A stretch of 34,430 nt of DNA from Allokutzneria sp. NRRL B-24872 (GCF_002155965.1 NZ_MUMH01000114.1:1-34430), one strand, 5' to 3'. Numbered from the stretch's first letter, positions 1 through 7,523 are shown. The notes: generated from the sequence alone by a model not told the origin. Translations and numbers: made by a program.

Positions 1-1
1 G

Positions 2-517
2 GCGGTCGCCGCCTTCGTCGCCCTCGTGGCGGTCCTGCTGTGGCCGGCCGGTGTCGCGGCCGAACCAGCGCCCGTGGTCTCGGCTCCTGTTGCGCCACAA
101 CAGAAAACGACTCAGCTCGTGGTGAGCGTCGTCGGCCGGGTCGGCAAACCCGGCCTGGTGTCGCTGCCGGAGGGCGCGCGGATCGCCGACGCCGTGCAGG
201 CGGCGGGCGGAGTGCTGCCCGACGCCGACCCCGCGACGGTCAACCTCGCCAGGAAGGTCAGCGACGGCGAGCAGATCGTCGTCGGCGCACCCGCGCCGCC
301 GGGCGAGAGCGGCCCGTCGGAGAACGCGAAGATCAGCCTCAACACGGCCACCGTCCAGCAGCTCGACGGCCTGCCGGGCGTGGGGCAGGTGACCGCGCAG
401 CGGATCGTGCAGTGGCGCACCAAGCACGGAAGGTTCGCTTCGGTGGACCAACTCCGCGAGGTGGACGGCATCGGCAGCTCGCGTCTGGCGAAGCTCCGCG
501 AACTGGTGACGCTGTGA
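2..517 (+). CDS. comEA: ComEA-like DNA-binding protein, 5'-truncated by window edge
   Basis: This is the C-terminal part of a ComEA-family competence protein, which binds double-stranded DNA at the outer face of the membrane and hands it to the ComEC channel. The frame is open to the window edge and the first residues are hydrophobic (AVAAFVALVAVLLWPAG), so a membrane anchor is being entered; the GTG at 26 is probably not the true start. An SLBB-like segment follows (VSVVGRVGKPGLVSLPEG), then a low-complexity linker and a helix-hairpin-helix pair with LPGVGQVTAQRIVQWR and a terminal VDGIGSSRLAKL hairpin, the ComEA hallmark. The stop codon overlaps the GTG start of comEC by four bases (514-517), so the two are translationally coupled. 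Whether this lineage takes up DNA cannot be judged from sequence. Confidence 0.9.
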   Translation, partial: AVAAFVALVAVLLWPAGVAAEPAPVVSAPVAPQQKTTQLVVSVVGRVGKPGLVSLPEGARIADAVQAAGGVLPDADPATVNLARKVSDGEQIVVGAPAPPGESGPSENAKISLNTATVQQLDGLPGVGQVTAQRIVQWRTKHGRFASVDQLREVDGIGSSRLAKLRELVTL

Positions 518-2850
518 TCCCGGCACAGCTGGACATCCGGCTCGTGCCCGCCGCGGTCGCGGTCTGGGCGGTGGCACTGGTCGGACTGCATCTCGGCTGG
601 TTCGCCACAGTGCTGTGCGGAGTGCTGGCGGTGGCTTTCGCGCTCCTCGCGGTGTGGCGGGGAACGGGTGTGTGGGCCAACGGCCTGCTCGCGGCGAGCG
701 TCCTCGCGGGCGCGGCTGCGGTGGTCGTCACCAGCCATGCCCTGCCTGCCGCGACGCACCCGCTGCGCGAGCTGGCCAGCAAGGGCGCGACCGCGACGAT
801 CCGAGCGACACTGTCCGAAGACCCAAGACCTTTGCGCACCAAGGGGTACGCCGGACGGCCCGCCGGAGCGGACCAGGTGGCGGTCCGCGCGCGGTTGAGC
901 GAGGACCCGGGCGGCTCTGTGTTGCTGCTGGCTCCGGCGGATGCGTGGTCCAAGCTATTGCCGGAGCAGGAGGTCACGGCGACTGGAGCGCTGATCATGC
1001 CGCGCGGTGGGGACTTCACGGTGGCGGTGTTGCGCGTTCGCGGACCACCGATCGCTGTCGGTCTCGCGCCGAGTTGGCAGACCGCCGCTGATGGCGTGCG
1101 CACCGGTCTCCGTGACGCTGCCAAGGTGCTTTCCCCGGAACTCGCGGGATTGCTTCCGGCGTTGGTGGTCGGTGACACCGGCGGACTGTCGCCACGCGTC
1201 GTGGAGGAGTTCCGGTTGTCCGGGCTGGCCCACTTGTTGGCCGTGAGTGGAGCGAATCTCGCGATCGTGTGTGGCGCCGTCCTGTTGCTCTTCCGGTTGT
1301 TGACGGCGGGGCCACGGCTGGCGGGCCTGGCGGCGGTGTTGGCTCTGGTCGGTTTCGTGGTGCTCGCGCGACCCGAACCCAGTGTGTTGCGCGCGGCGGT
1401 GATGGGCGGCGTGACTCTGCTGGCATTGGTGTTGGGGCGCAAGGGTTCTGCGCTTCCCGCGCTCGCCGGTTCCGTGATCGCGTTGCTGCTGTTCGACCCT
1501 GGCCTGGCCACTACCGCGGGTTTCGCGTTGTCAGTGCTGGCGACCGCGGCACTGGTGATCCTCGCGCCGAGGTGGGCTGGGGCTCTGCGCGATCGTGGAG
1601 TGCCAGTGGGTTTGGCTGAGGCCATCGCGGTTCCGGCGGCGGCGCAGCTCGCCACTGCTCCGGTGATCGCGGCGCTGTCCGGAGAGATCAGCCTGGTGGC
1701 GATTCCGGCCAACCTGCTCGCGGCTCCGGTGGTGGCTCCCGCGACGGTGTTCGGAGTGCTCGCCGCGTTGGTCTCGACCGTGCACGAGGGCACCGCGGAG
1801 CTCCTGGTCCACCTCGCGGGGCCGGAGGTGTGGTGGCTGGTCACCGTGGGCAGGTATGCCGCCGCGGTGCCGGACAGCGGCGTTCCGTGGCCGTCCGGTG
1901 TGCTCGGCGGACTGCTGCTCGCCGCGCTGCTCGTCGTGGTCGTGATGCTGCTGCGGAGTCGTCGGTTCCGGATCGTGGTGGTGCTCGGCGTGGTTGTGCT
2001 GGTGTTGACCGCGGTTCCGGTGAAGCTGCTCAAGCCGCAGTGGCCCGTCGACGGCTGGGCATCGGTGGCCTGTGACGTCGGGCAGGGCGACGCCGTGGTG
2101 CTGGCGGTCGCTGAGCCGGGGCGTGCGGTCCTGGTCGACACCGGGCCAGAACCGTTGGCGGTCAACGCTTGTCTGGATCGGCTGGGCGTGGACCGCGTGC
2201 CAGTGGTGGTGCTGAGCCACCTGCACGCCGACCACATCGGCGGGCTCGCGGCGGTGCTCGCGGAAAGATCTGTGGGCGCGGTCGCTGTTGGGCCGCTGAG
2301 AGAACCCGCGTGGGCGATGAAGGAGGTGCGTGACACCGCCGCGGCGGCGGGAGTGCCGCTGATCGAACTGGGTCGCGGTCAACGGCTGGAGTGGCCGGGA
2401 TTGGTGCTGGAGGTGTTGGCACCGCTGCGGTCTCCAGCACCGCGGACCTCGGCGGCGCCGCTGCCGGGAACAGCGGTCAACGACGCTTCACTGGTGCTGC
2501 GGGCGCACACGCCAGCTGGGCGGATGTTGCTGACCGGCGACATCGAACTGGCCACGCAGGCGGAGCTTCTCGCGTCCACAGTGGACATCAGCGCGGACGT
2601 GCTCAAGGTGCCGCACCACGGGTCTCGCTACAGCCTGCCCCGGTTCCTCGGGGCGGTGCGACCCCGAGTCGCGTTGATCTGCGTGGGCGCGGGCAACGAC
2701 TACGGCCACCCGAGCCCACTGGTCCTGCAATCGCTCGCCGGGGTGCGCGTCCTGCGCACCGACCTGGACGGTGACATCGCCGTTCTGGCCACCCGCGATG
2801 GTCTGGCGACCGCACGGAGAGGAGAACCACGGCCACCGCCCAGGCGGTGA
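514..2850 (+). CDS. comEC: ComEC/Rec2 DNA internalization channel
   Basis: A 778-residue polytopic membrane protein of the ComEC/Rec2 family, thought to form the channel through which single-stranded DNA enters the cytoplasm. The N-terminus (MIPAQLDIRLVPAAVAVW) has several hydrophobic segments to about residue 90, followed by the Competence domain with many membrane helices (about residues 200-490). The C-terminal third is a metallo-beta-lactamase-like domain: DVGQGD near residue 515, the metal-binding HLHADH at 569-574, and a downstream HHGS near 700. This three-part layout and length are usual for the family. The GTG at 514 is chosen because it overlaps the comEA stop and the recognisable protein begins there, although the frame is open further upstream. 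It ends 18 bases from the end of the convergent threonine-synthase-like gene. Confidence 0.93.
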   Translation: MIPAQLDIRLVPAAVAVWAVALVGLHLGWFATVLCGVLAVAFALLAVWRGTGVWANGLLAASVLAGAAAVVVTSHALPAATHPLRELASKGATATIRATLSEDPRPLRTKGYAGRPAGADQVAVRARLSEDPGGSVLLLAPADAWSKLLPEQEVTATGALIMPRGGDFTVAVLRVRGPPIAVGLAPSWQTAADGVRTGLRDAAKVLSPELAGLLPALVVGDTGGLSPRVVEEFRLSGLAHLLAVSGANLAIVCGAVLLLFRLLTAGPRLAGLAAVLALVGFVVLARPEPSVLRAAVMGGVTLLALVLGRKGSALPALAGSVIALLLFDPGLATTAGFALSVLATAALVILAPRWAGALRDRGVPVGLAEAIAVPAAAQLATAPVIAALSGEISLVAIPANLLAAPVVAPATVFGVLAALVSTVHEGTAELLVHLAGPEVWWLVTVGRYAAAVPDSGVPWPSGVLGGLLLAALLVVVVMLLRSRRFRIVVVLGVVVLVLTAVPVKLLKPQWPVDGWASVACDVGQGDAVVLAVAEPGRAVLVDTGPEPLAVNACLDRLGVDRVPVVVLSHLHADHIGGLAAVLAERSVGAVAVGPLREPAWAMKEVRDTAAAAGVPLIELGRGQRLEWPGLVLEVLAPLRSPAPRTSAAPLPGTAVNDASLVLRAHTPAGRMLLTGDIELATQAELLASTVDISADVLKVPHHGSRYSLPRFLGAVRPRVALICVGAGNDYGHPSPLVLQSLAGVRVLRTDLDGDIAVLATRDGLATARRGEPRPPPRR

Positions 2851-2868
2851 GCGCTTGTCAGTGACCTG

Positions 2869-4131
2869 TCAGAGGCCGAGCGCCTCGCGGACGGCGGCGC
2901 TCGACGGCGGCACGGTGGCGCGCGGGCCGATCTTGTCCTCCACCGCGTCGAGGGTCTTCAGGCCGTCGCCGGTGATCAGCAGGACGGTCTCGGCGTCCGG
3001 GTCGAGCTGGCCGGACTCGATGAGCTTCTTCGCCGTCGCGACGGTCACGCCGCCCGCGGTCTCGGCGAAGATGCCCTCGGTGCGGGCCAGCAGGCGGATC
3101 GCGTCGACGACCTCCTCGTCGCTGACGTGCTCCACCGAACCGCCGGTGCGGCGCACGGTGTCCAGCACGTAGGGACCGTCGGCGGGAGCGCCGATCGCCA
3201 GCGAACGGGCGATCGTGTCCGGCTTCACCGGCTGGATCACGTCGTGGCCCGCCTGGAACGCGGTGGCCACGGGGGAGCAGCCGGTGGCCTGGGCGCCGAA
3301 GACCCGGTACGGGGTCGGCTCCACCAGGTCCAGCTCGCCCAGCTCGCGGAAGGCCTTGTCCACCTTGGTCAGCTGCGAGCCCGAGGCGACCGGGACGACG
3401 ATCTGCTGCGGCAGGCGCCAGCCGAGCTGCTCGGCGACCTCGTAGCCGAGGGTCTTGGAGCCCTCCGCGTAGTACGGGCGGACGTTGACGTTGACGAACG
3501 CCCAGTCCTCGTGGTCGGCGGCCAGCTCGGTGGCCAGCCGGTTCACGTCGTCGTAGTTGCCGTCGACGGCGATCAGCGCGCCGTCGTACACGGCGGTGGT
3601 GAGCACCTTCGCGCGTTCGAGAGAGGAGGGGATCAGCACGACCGACTCCCAGCCCGCCCGCGCCGCCGCCGCGGCGACGGCGTTGGCCAGGTTGCCGGTG
3701 GAGGGGCAGGCCAGCACGGTGAACCCGAGCTGGCGCGCGGCGGCGAGCGCCACCGCGACCACGCGGTCCTTGAACGAGTGCGTGGGGTTGCCGGTGTCGT
3801 CCTTCACCCACAGCTTGCGCACGCCGAGCGCGGCGGCCAGGCGGTCGGCCTTGACCAGCCGGGTCAGCCCCGGGTCGGTGTTGGGGTGCTCCTGGACGTC
3901 CGAGGGCACCGGAAGGAGGTTGCGGTAGCGCCAGATGGAGCGGGGCCCCGCCTCGATCTCCGCGCGGGTGATCTTGCCGAAGTCGTAGCCGACCTCAAGG
4001 GGGCCGAAACACTCCGAACACGCGAACTCCGCGGCGAGCGGTACCTCGTTGCCACATTCGCGGCACACCAGGGCGCGGGCCGGGCCGAGGTCGAACTGGT
4101 GGGCGCTGCGGCGCGCCTCGATGGTCGTCAT
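2869..4131 (-). CDS. threonine synthase family PLP enzyme under a SAM riboswitch (ThrC, or MetM-type homocysteine synthase)
   Basis: A 420-residue fold-type II PLP enzyme of the threonine synthase family. The pyridoxal lysine is in THSFKDR (Lys121). An N-terminal C-x2-C...C-x2-C motif (Cys23, 26, 38, 41) resembles a zinc knuckle found in longer ThrC homologues. The ATG at 4131 has GGAG about ten bases upstream; the alternative ATG at 4147-4149 lies inside the riboswitch P1 stem and has no Shine-Dalgarno, so it is rejected. The gene stands alone, with no hom or thrB nearby. An S-box riboswitch directly precedes it (4145-4273), which is unexpected for threonine synthesis. A ThrC-like enzyme reported in Streptomyces (MetM) makes homocysteine from O-phosphohomoserine with a sulfur-carrier protein, and SAM control would fit that role. 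No carrier gene is adjacent. The family is certain; the reaction is not, so no symbol is given. Confidence 0.9.
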   Translation of the reverse strand: MTTIEARRSAHQFDLGPARALVCRECGNEVPLAAEFACSECFGPLEVGYDFGKITRAEIEAGPRSIWRYRNLLPVPSDVQEHPNTDPGLTRLVKADRLAAALGVRKLWVKDDTGNPTHSFKDRVVAVALAAARQLGFTVLACPSTGNLANAVAAAAARAGWESVVLIPSSLERAKVLTTAVYDGALIAVDGNYDDVNRLATELAADHEDWAFVNVNVRPYYAEGSKTLGYEVAEQLGWRLPQQIVVPVASGSQLTKVDKAFRELGELDLVEPTPYRVFGAQATGCSPVATAFQAGHDVIQPVKPDTIARSLAIGAPADGPYVLDTVRRTGGSVEHVSDEEVVDAIRLLARTEGIFAETAGGVTVATAKKLIESGQLDPDAETVLLITGDGLKTLDAVEDKIGPRATVPPSSAAVREALGL

Positions 4132-4144
4132 CGCGAGGTCTCTC

Positions 4145-4273
4145 CTCATCTTTCCCGCTCGTGCGGGCCGGATTTGGCACCGTGATCGCCGTTGGCCTCG
4201 CGGAGAGTCCGCTTGCCGTCAGCGTCGGTTGCCGGGGTGTCGTAGGGCCGATCCCTCTACCCCTCTGGATGAG
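4145..4273 (-). ncRNA. S-box (SAM-I/SAM-IV type) riboswitch upstream of the threonine-synthase-like gene
   Basis: Read on the minus strand, the leader carries the S-box core in order: P1 5' strand CTCATC (4273-4268), CAGAGGGGTAGAGGGAT, GGCCC, CCCCGGCAACC, then GGTGCCAAATCC, a small CCCGC/GCGGG hairpin, and AAAGATGAG, whose GATGAG (4150-4145) closes P1. These match conserved SAM-I family segments; the extra hairpin after AATCC favours SAM-I over SAM-IV, but I cannot exclude either by eye. The 3' strand of P1 overlaps the AGGAG Shine-Dalgarno (4146-4142) of the downstream gene, so ligand-stabilised P1 could block ribosome binding directly. No separate intrinsic terminator is visible between P1 and the start codon, so translational control is inferred. 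Confidence 0.92.
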
Positions 4274-4414
4274 CTCTTCAGTTGTGTGGCGGCGCGCATC
4301 GGCGGCCGTCCGGTGGTCACGCTACGGCACCGTCCCACGGGAGAGCCACCGTTGCCCATGATGCGGGACGTGCGCGGCGGCCGTGCCGTCCGACCCTCGT
4401 GCGAGGATGGCGCG

Positions 4415-5395
4415 GTGAGTGCTCCCGCCGCAGCGCCAGCCCCGTTGCACCTGGTCATCGGAGAGGAAGAGCTCCTCGTCGAGCGGTCCGTGCGGGCCGC
4501 CCTCGACGCCGCGAGGCAGGCCGATCCGGAGGCCGAGCTGCGCCGGGTCCGGGTGACCGATCTCACCCCTCCCGAGCTAGCCGAGCTGCTCAGCCCCTCG
4601 CTGTTCGCGGAGGGCAGGGTGATCGTGCTCGAGGCGGCCCAGGACGCGGGCAAGGAGATCGCCGAGGCGGTGCTCTCCTACATCCGCGACCCCGCCGAGG
4701 GCGTGACCCTGGTCCTCACGCACACCGGGGGCGGGCGCGGCAAGCTCGCCAAGGAGCTGCCCGCAGCGCTGCGCAAGGCGGGGGCGGCGGTCGCGGAGTG
4801 CGCCAAGCTGACCAAGGCCAGCGACCGGGAATCCTTTGTGCGCAACGAGGTTCGGCGCGCGGGCGGCAAGATCGACGGGCCAGGGCTCGCGGCGCTGATG
4901 GAGACGGTCGGCAACGACCTGCGTGAGTTGGCGGCGGCGGCATCGCAGCTCGTCGCGGACACCGGCGGCAAGGTCGACGAGCAGGCGGTGCGCCGCTACC
5001 ACCGCGGCCGCGCGGAGGTGGCCGGTTTCGCCGTGGCGGAGAAGGCCGTCACCGGTGACCGCACCGCCGCGCTGGAATCGTTGCGCTGGGCGTTGCAGCT
5101 CGGGGTTCCGCACGTGCTGCTGGCCGACGCGCTGGCCGACGCGGTGCGCACGATCGCCAGGGTTGCCGGGGTGGGGCGGGCGGACCCGTTCCAGCTCGCG
5201 GGTCAGCTCGGCATGCCGCCGTGGAAGGTCAAGAAGGCGCTCGGCCAGGCGCAGGGCTGGTCCCCTGAGGGCCTCGCCGAGGCGATGGGCTTGGTCGCCA
5301 CGCTCAACGCGGAGGTGAAGGGCATGGCCGCCAGCGCCGACTACGCGGTGGAGCGCGCCGTGCTCAAGGTGGCCGCCGCGCGCAACCGGCGCTGA
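4415..5395 (+). CDS. holA: DNA polymerase III subunit delta
   Basis: A 326-residue clamp-loader delta subunit, which opens the beta sliding clamp during replication. The protein opens with LHLVIGEEELLVERSVRAAL, the typical start of the HolA N-terminal AAA-like domain, and ends with the helical C-terminal domain carrying GMPPWKVKKALGQAQGW, well conserved in actinobacterial HolA. Length matches the family (about 320-340). The GTG at 4415 is chosen because GAGG lies about eight bases upstream and the homologous region begins there; the frame is open far upstream but without resemblance to the family. holA usually follows comEC directly in actinobacteria; here the riboswitch-controlled minus-strand gene is inserted between them. 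Confidence 0.93.
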   Translation: MSAPAAAPAPLHLVIGEEELLVERSVRAALDAARQADPEAELRRVRVTDLTPPELAELLSPSLFAEGRVIVLEAAQDAGKEIAEAVLSYIRDPAEGVTLVLTHTGGGRGKLAKELPAALRKAGAAVAECAKLTKASDRESFVRNEVRRAGGKIDGPGLAALMETVGNDLRELAAAASQLVADTGGKVDEQAVRRYHRGRAEVAGFAVAEKAVTGDRTAALESLRWALQLGVPHVLLADALADAVRTIARVAGVGRADPFQLAGQLGMPPWKVKKALGQAQGWSPEGLAEAMGLVATLNAEVKGMAASADYAVERAVLKVAAARNRR

Positions 5396-5438
5396 AGCGG
5401 GACGTACAGGACGCAACGGACACATCCGGCGACCGGTC

Positions 5439-5479
5439 GCGGGGGCTCCTCCGCCAGCGGCACGCCGAGGAACCCCCGC
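5439..5479. terminator. bidirectional hairpin terminator between holA and the first SSI gene
   Basis: GCGGGGG (5439-5445) pairs with CCCCCGC (5473-5479), and the stem extends inward through CTCCTC/GAGGAA with one mismatch. It lies between two convergent stop codons. There is no long U tract, as is common in high-GC actinobacteria. Confidence 0.5.
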
Positions 5480-5508
5480 TTGTTCCGCTCTGCTGGGAAA
5501 ACGCCAGC

Positions 5509-5913
5509 TCAGAAGCGGAAAACCGAGCCGGTCGCCGCCAGTGCCAGGCAGCTGTTGGCGTAGCTGGCCCGGTGGCTCACCGCCTGCCCGCGCCAGAAAC
5601 CGGTCGCGCGCACAGTGCGAGGTGCATATTCCTTCGTGCACCGTGGAACAGGAACGGCATTCAATCGGGTGAAGTTTCCGGCGACCTTCGCCAGTTGAGA
5701 GCACGCGGCGGCGGCGAGCGGGTGGTTACCGCCCGTGGGGTCGCATCGCAGAGTCACCCTCCTGGCGGGGGTGGCCCGGTGCTCGTCGACCACGGACAGT
5801 GCGAGAACCGAGGGCGTGTTCCCGTCGGTTCCGGCAACTGCCGGAGCCGGGGCGAGACAGAACACGACCGCGCCGGCGACCAGGAGCGAGCCGGGCAAAC
5901 GGTTGCGGAGCAT
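5509..5913 (-). CDS. secreted subtilisin inhibitor-like (SSI, I16 family) protein, P1 Lys
   Basis: A 134-residue secreted protein of the Streptomyces subtilisin inhibitor family. A Sec signal peptide (MLRNRLPGSLLVAGAVVFCL, cleavage probably after AVAG or nearby) precedes the mature domain. SSI marks are VTLRCDPTGGNHP, CTKEYAP, ATGFWRG and the terminal VFRF. Four mature cysteines (57, 71, 92, 122) reproduce the SSI spacing for two disulfides. The residue aligned with the SSI P1 position (Met73 in the founding member) is Lys94, which predicts inhibition of trypsin-like proteases. GGAAAGGG lies about seven bases before the ATG. It is followed upstream by a diverged paralogue in the same orientation, 153 bases away, so each may have its own promoter. 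Confidence 0.87.
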   Translation of the reverse strand: MLRNRLPGSLLVAGAVVFCLAPAPAVAGTDGNTPSVLALSVVDEHRATPARRVTLRCDPTGGNHPLAAAACSQLAKVAGNFTRLNAVPVPRCTKEYAPRTVRATGFWRGQAVSHRASYANSCLALAATGSVFRF

Positions 5914-5935
5914 TGTGAACCCTTTCCGTGATCTG

Positions 5936-5962
5936 AAGATATTTCTTCGGAATTCATGTCAA
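5936..5962 (-). promoter_or_regulatory. candidate promoter of the P1-Lys SSI gene
   Basis: On the minus strand TTGACA (5962-5957) is followed after 15 bases by TATCTT (5941-5936), then the ribosome binding site and start of the SSI gene at 5913. The spacing is short for a housekeeping sigma factor, so this is tentative. Confidence 0.35.
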
Positions 5963-6066
5963 TACAGCCTACGAGTGACGACCTTGACGGTTGCGTGAAC
6001 TGCGCGTGACTGAATATGTGATTGTCGCGGCAACAACCTCGTCGCACCCGGCCTGGTGAGAACTCG

Positions 6067-6477
6067 TCAGAATCGGAATAAGGGTCCGGTCTTTGCGGTC
6101 AACACACATCTGTTGGGAAATGTGACGCGCTCGCGGATCTGGCGGCCGAGCCACGTTCCGATCGCCGTGGTGGTCACCGGGGCGTAGATCAGCGGGCAGC
6201 TCGCGTCGCGGTCGAGGTGGAGCGCGGCGATGCTCCCACCGGTCCGCGCCAGCGCCGCGCAGCTGGCCACGGGCGCGGGATGGCCGCCGCCGTCCGGCGA
6301 ACAGGTCAGCGGGACCCGCCGCGCGGACGGCGCGGGGACCTCGCCGGGAGTGCTGGTGAGCACGAGCGCGGCGGCGGGCGGCGCGCTCGGGGGGATCGCC
6401 CCTGCCGGCGTCGCCAGCGCCGCGAGCAGCGCGGTCACCGCGATCGGAACGAACCTGAGCGGTCGGTTCCAGGACAT
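6067..6477 (-). CDS. secreted subtilisin inhibitor-like (SSI, I16 family) protein, P1 Leu
   Basis: A 136-residue paralogue of the neighbouring SSI protein. The signal peptide is MSWNRPLRFVPIAVTALLAA with cleavage probably near ATPAGA. The mature part has VPLTCSPDGGGHP, SCPLIYAP, GTWLGR and the terminal LFRF, with cysteines at 59, 73, 94 and 124 in SSI spacing. The P1-equivalent residue is Leu96, predicting subtilisin- or chymotrypsin-like targets, unlike the Lys of its neighbour. A longer frame starts at 6537, but the ATG at 6477 has GGAAAGGGAAG upstream and begins exactly at the signal peptide. In Streptomyces such proteins restrain the producer's own secreted proteases; that role is inferred here. 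Confidence 0.87.
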   Translation of the reverse strand: MSWNRPLRFVPIAVTALLAALATPAGAIPPSAPPAAALVLTSTPGEVPAPSARRVPLTCSPDGGGHPAPVASCAALARTGGSIAALHLDRDASCPLIYAPVTTTAIGTWLGRQIRERVTFPNRCVLTAKTGPLFRF

Positions 6478-6816
6478 GGACTTCCCTTTCCTCGAAATAT
6501 GTTCGGATATATCTCGGGTCACCTGTGGGTGTCCCACTCCGAATACGCGGGCGGCTTCCGGTCGCGCTCAGTGAGCGTCCTCACAGACGGGGGAAGCAGG
6601 GGTCGATCCCTCCAATGGCGGTATGCGCCCTGCTGTCCGAGGGAACCATGTTTTCCTGCGCAACGAAGCCTTGCCAAAGGACCGTTCTTGCGGTGGTATC
6701 TAAGGCGGTCGAGGGGGCTTCGGGTTGCGCCTCGTGAAGACCTAGGTGCTTCGAAGGGAATTTGGCCGGATAACTCGTTCAGACGCGCTTGTCGGTCCCG
6801 CCGATAATTCCTGTCG
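6478..6816. other. 339-base intergenic region between divergent SSI and sigma-factor genes
   Basis: No gene is supported here. The left end is the P1-Leu SSI leader, with an AT-rich stretch (GATATATC on the minus strand) that may be its -10 region. A 13-base palindrome, CGCTCA-G-TGAGCG, lies at 6565-6577. The right end carries GATAAT at 6803-6808, eight bases before the sigma-factor ATG, as expected for a leaderless start. The middle (about 6590-6780) has short self-complementary pieces but nothing I can assign to a known RNA family. Confidence 0.4.
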
Positions 6817-7389
6817 ATGCTAGGAGTCGTGTTGTTGACCAATCAGAAGGCCGGGGCGCTGCTCGACGGCTGCGCGCGGTCACGAAGCGAGGAGTTCTGG
6901 CGGGAATGCGTCGACCTGCGCCCCGCGCTGATCAGGATCGCGGTCAGGGCCGGTGCCGGTGAGGCGGCGGAGGACCTCGTGCACGAGGCCTTCATCAGGG
7001 CCATGGAGTTCCCGGCCCTGGACCCGCAACGGGTGATGCCCTTTCTGGTGGCCGTGGTGAAGCGGTTGTGCGTCGACGAGGCCCGCAGGAGCACCACCGC
7101 GCGTCAGGTCGCCACGCACGCCAGGCTGCTACCGTTGGACGTGACAGATCCGGCCGAGTCGATCAGCGATCAGGCCGAGGCGGAGTGGCTCGTCGCGCAC
7201 TGCGGCAAGCTCAGTCGGCGCGAACGTTATGTCCTGCTCTGGCTTTCCCACGGTCTCCCGCACGACGAGATCTCACGAAGGCTGGGCACGACCCGACGCG
7301 CGACCGAGTGCATCGCCAGCCGCGCGCGCTGCCGGGTCCGTCAGTGGATGGCTCGCCGTTCGCCCGTCAACAGGGTGTTCGGCTGCTGA
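6817..7389 (+). CDS. orphan sigma-70 family (ECF-like) sigma factor
   Basis: A 190-residue sigma factor with only regions 2 and 4. Region 2 covers about residues 35-90 (EAAEDLVHEAFIRAMEF, then FLVAVVKRLCVDEARR); region 4 covers about 130-180 (LSRRERYVLLWLSHGLPHDE, then RRLGTTRRATECIASRAR). This is ECF architecture, redirecting RNA polymerase to a specific regulon. No anti-sigma factor or sensor kinase lies next to it, so its control is unknown; the secreted SSI pair upstream and divergent is a possible target. The start is ambiguous. The ATG at 6817 lies eight bases after a GATAAT box and would give a leaderless mRNA; AGGAG at 6822-6826 would instead place the start at TTG 6835. A strong hairpin follows the stop immediately. 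Confidence 0.82.
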   Translation: MLGVVLLTNQKAGALLDGCARSRSEEFWRECVDLRPALIRIAVRAGAGEAAEDLVHEAFIRAMEFPALDPQRVMPFLVAVVKRLCVDEARRSTTARQVATHARLLPLDVTDPAESISDQAEAEWLVAHCGKLSRRERYVLLWLSHGLPHDEISRRLGTTRRATECIASRARCRVRQWMARRSPVNRVFGC

Positions 7390-7432
7390 AAGGGCCTAGG
7401 TACGGGGAGCAGGGCCCCGTACCTAGGCCCTT
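7390..7432 (+). terminator. long perfect hairpin after the sigma-factor gene
   Basis: An 18-base arm (7390-7407, AAGGGCCTAGGTACGGGG) is perfectly complementary to 7415-7432 around a seven-base loop. It begins at the last base of the sigma-factor stop codon. The arms end in AAGGG/CCCTT, so it can act on both strands. Its length and perfection also resemble dispersed intergenic palindromes of actinomycete genomes. Confidence 0.8.
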
Positions 7433-7488
7433 CTCCTTGTCCGGGCCGGAAAACCGCCGGAGAACCGCGACCGGTGCCGCACAGACGA

Positions 7489-7523
7489 AGAACGCCGCCC
7501 CGCTGGTCGCGGGGCGGCGTTCT
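7489..7523 (-). terminator. rpsT terminator hairpin
   Basis: AGAACGCCGCCCCGC (7489-7503) pairs perfectly with GCGGGGCGGCGTTCT (7509-7523) around a five-base loop, 31 bases past the rpsT stop. On the minus strand it is followed by a pyrimidine-rich CTTCGTCTG. Confidence 0.75.

Noticed and set aside
339-2336. 665-residue minus-strand open frame over comEC
   Set aside because: Ser/Thr/Arg/Pro-rich shadow of the comEC frame with no family resemblance; comEC is certain.
4147-4149. Upstream ATG as start of the threonine-synthase-like gene
   Set aside because: It lies within the riboswitch P1 stem and has no ribosome binding site; ATG 4131 has one.
2851-4414. Sulfur-carrier (ThiS/MoaD-like) gene next to the ThrC-like gene
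   Set aside because: Looked for in all frames because MetM-type enzymes use one; no such frame exists here.
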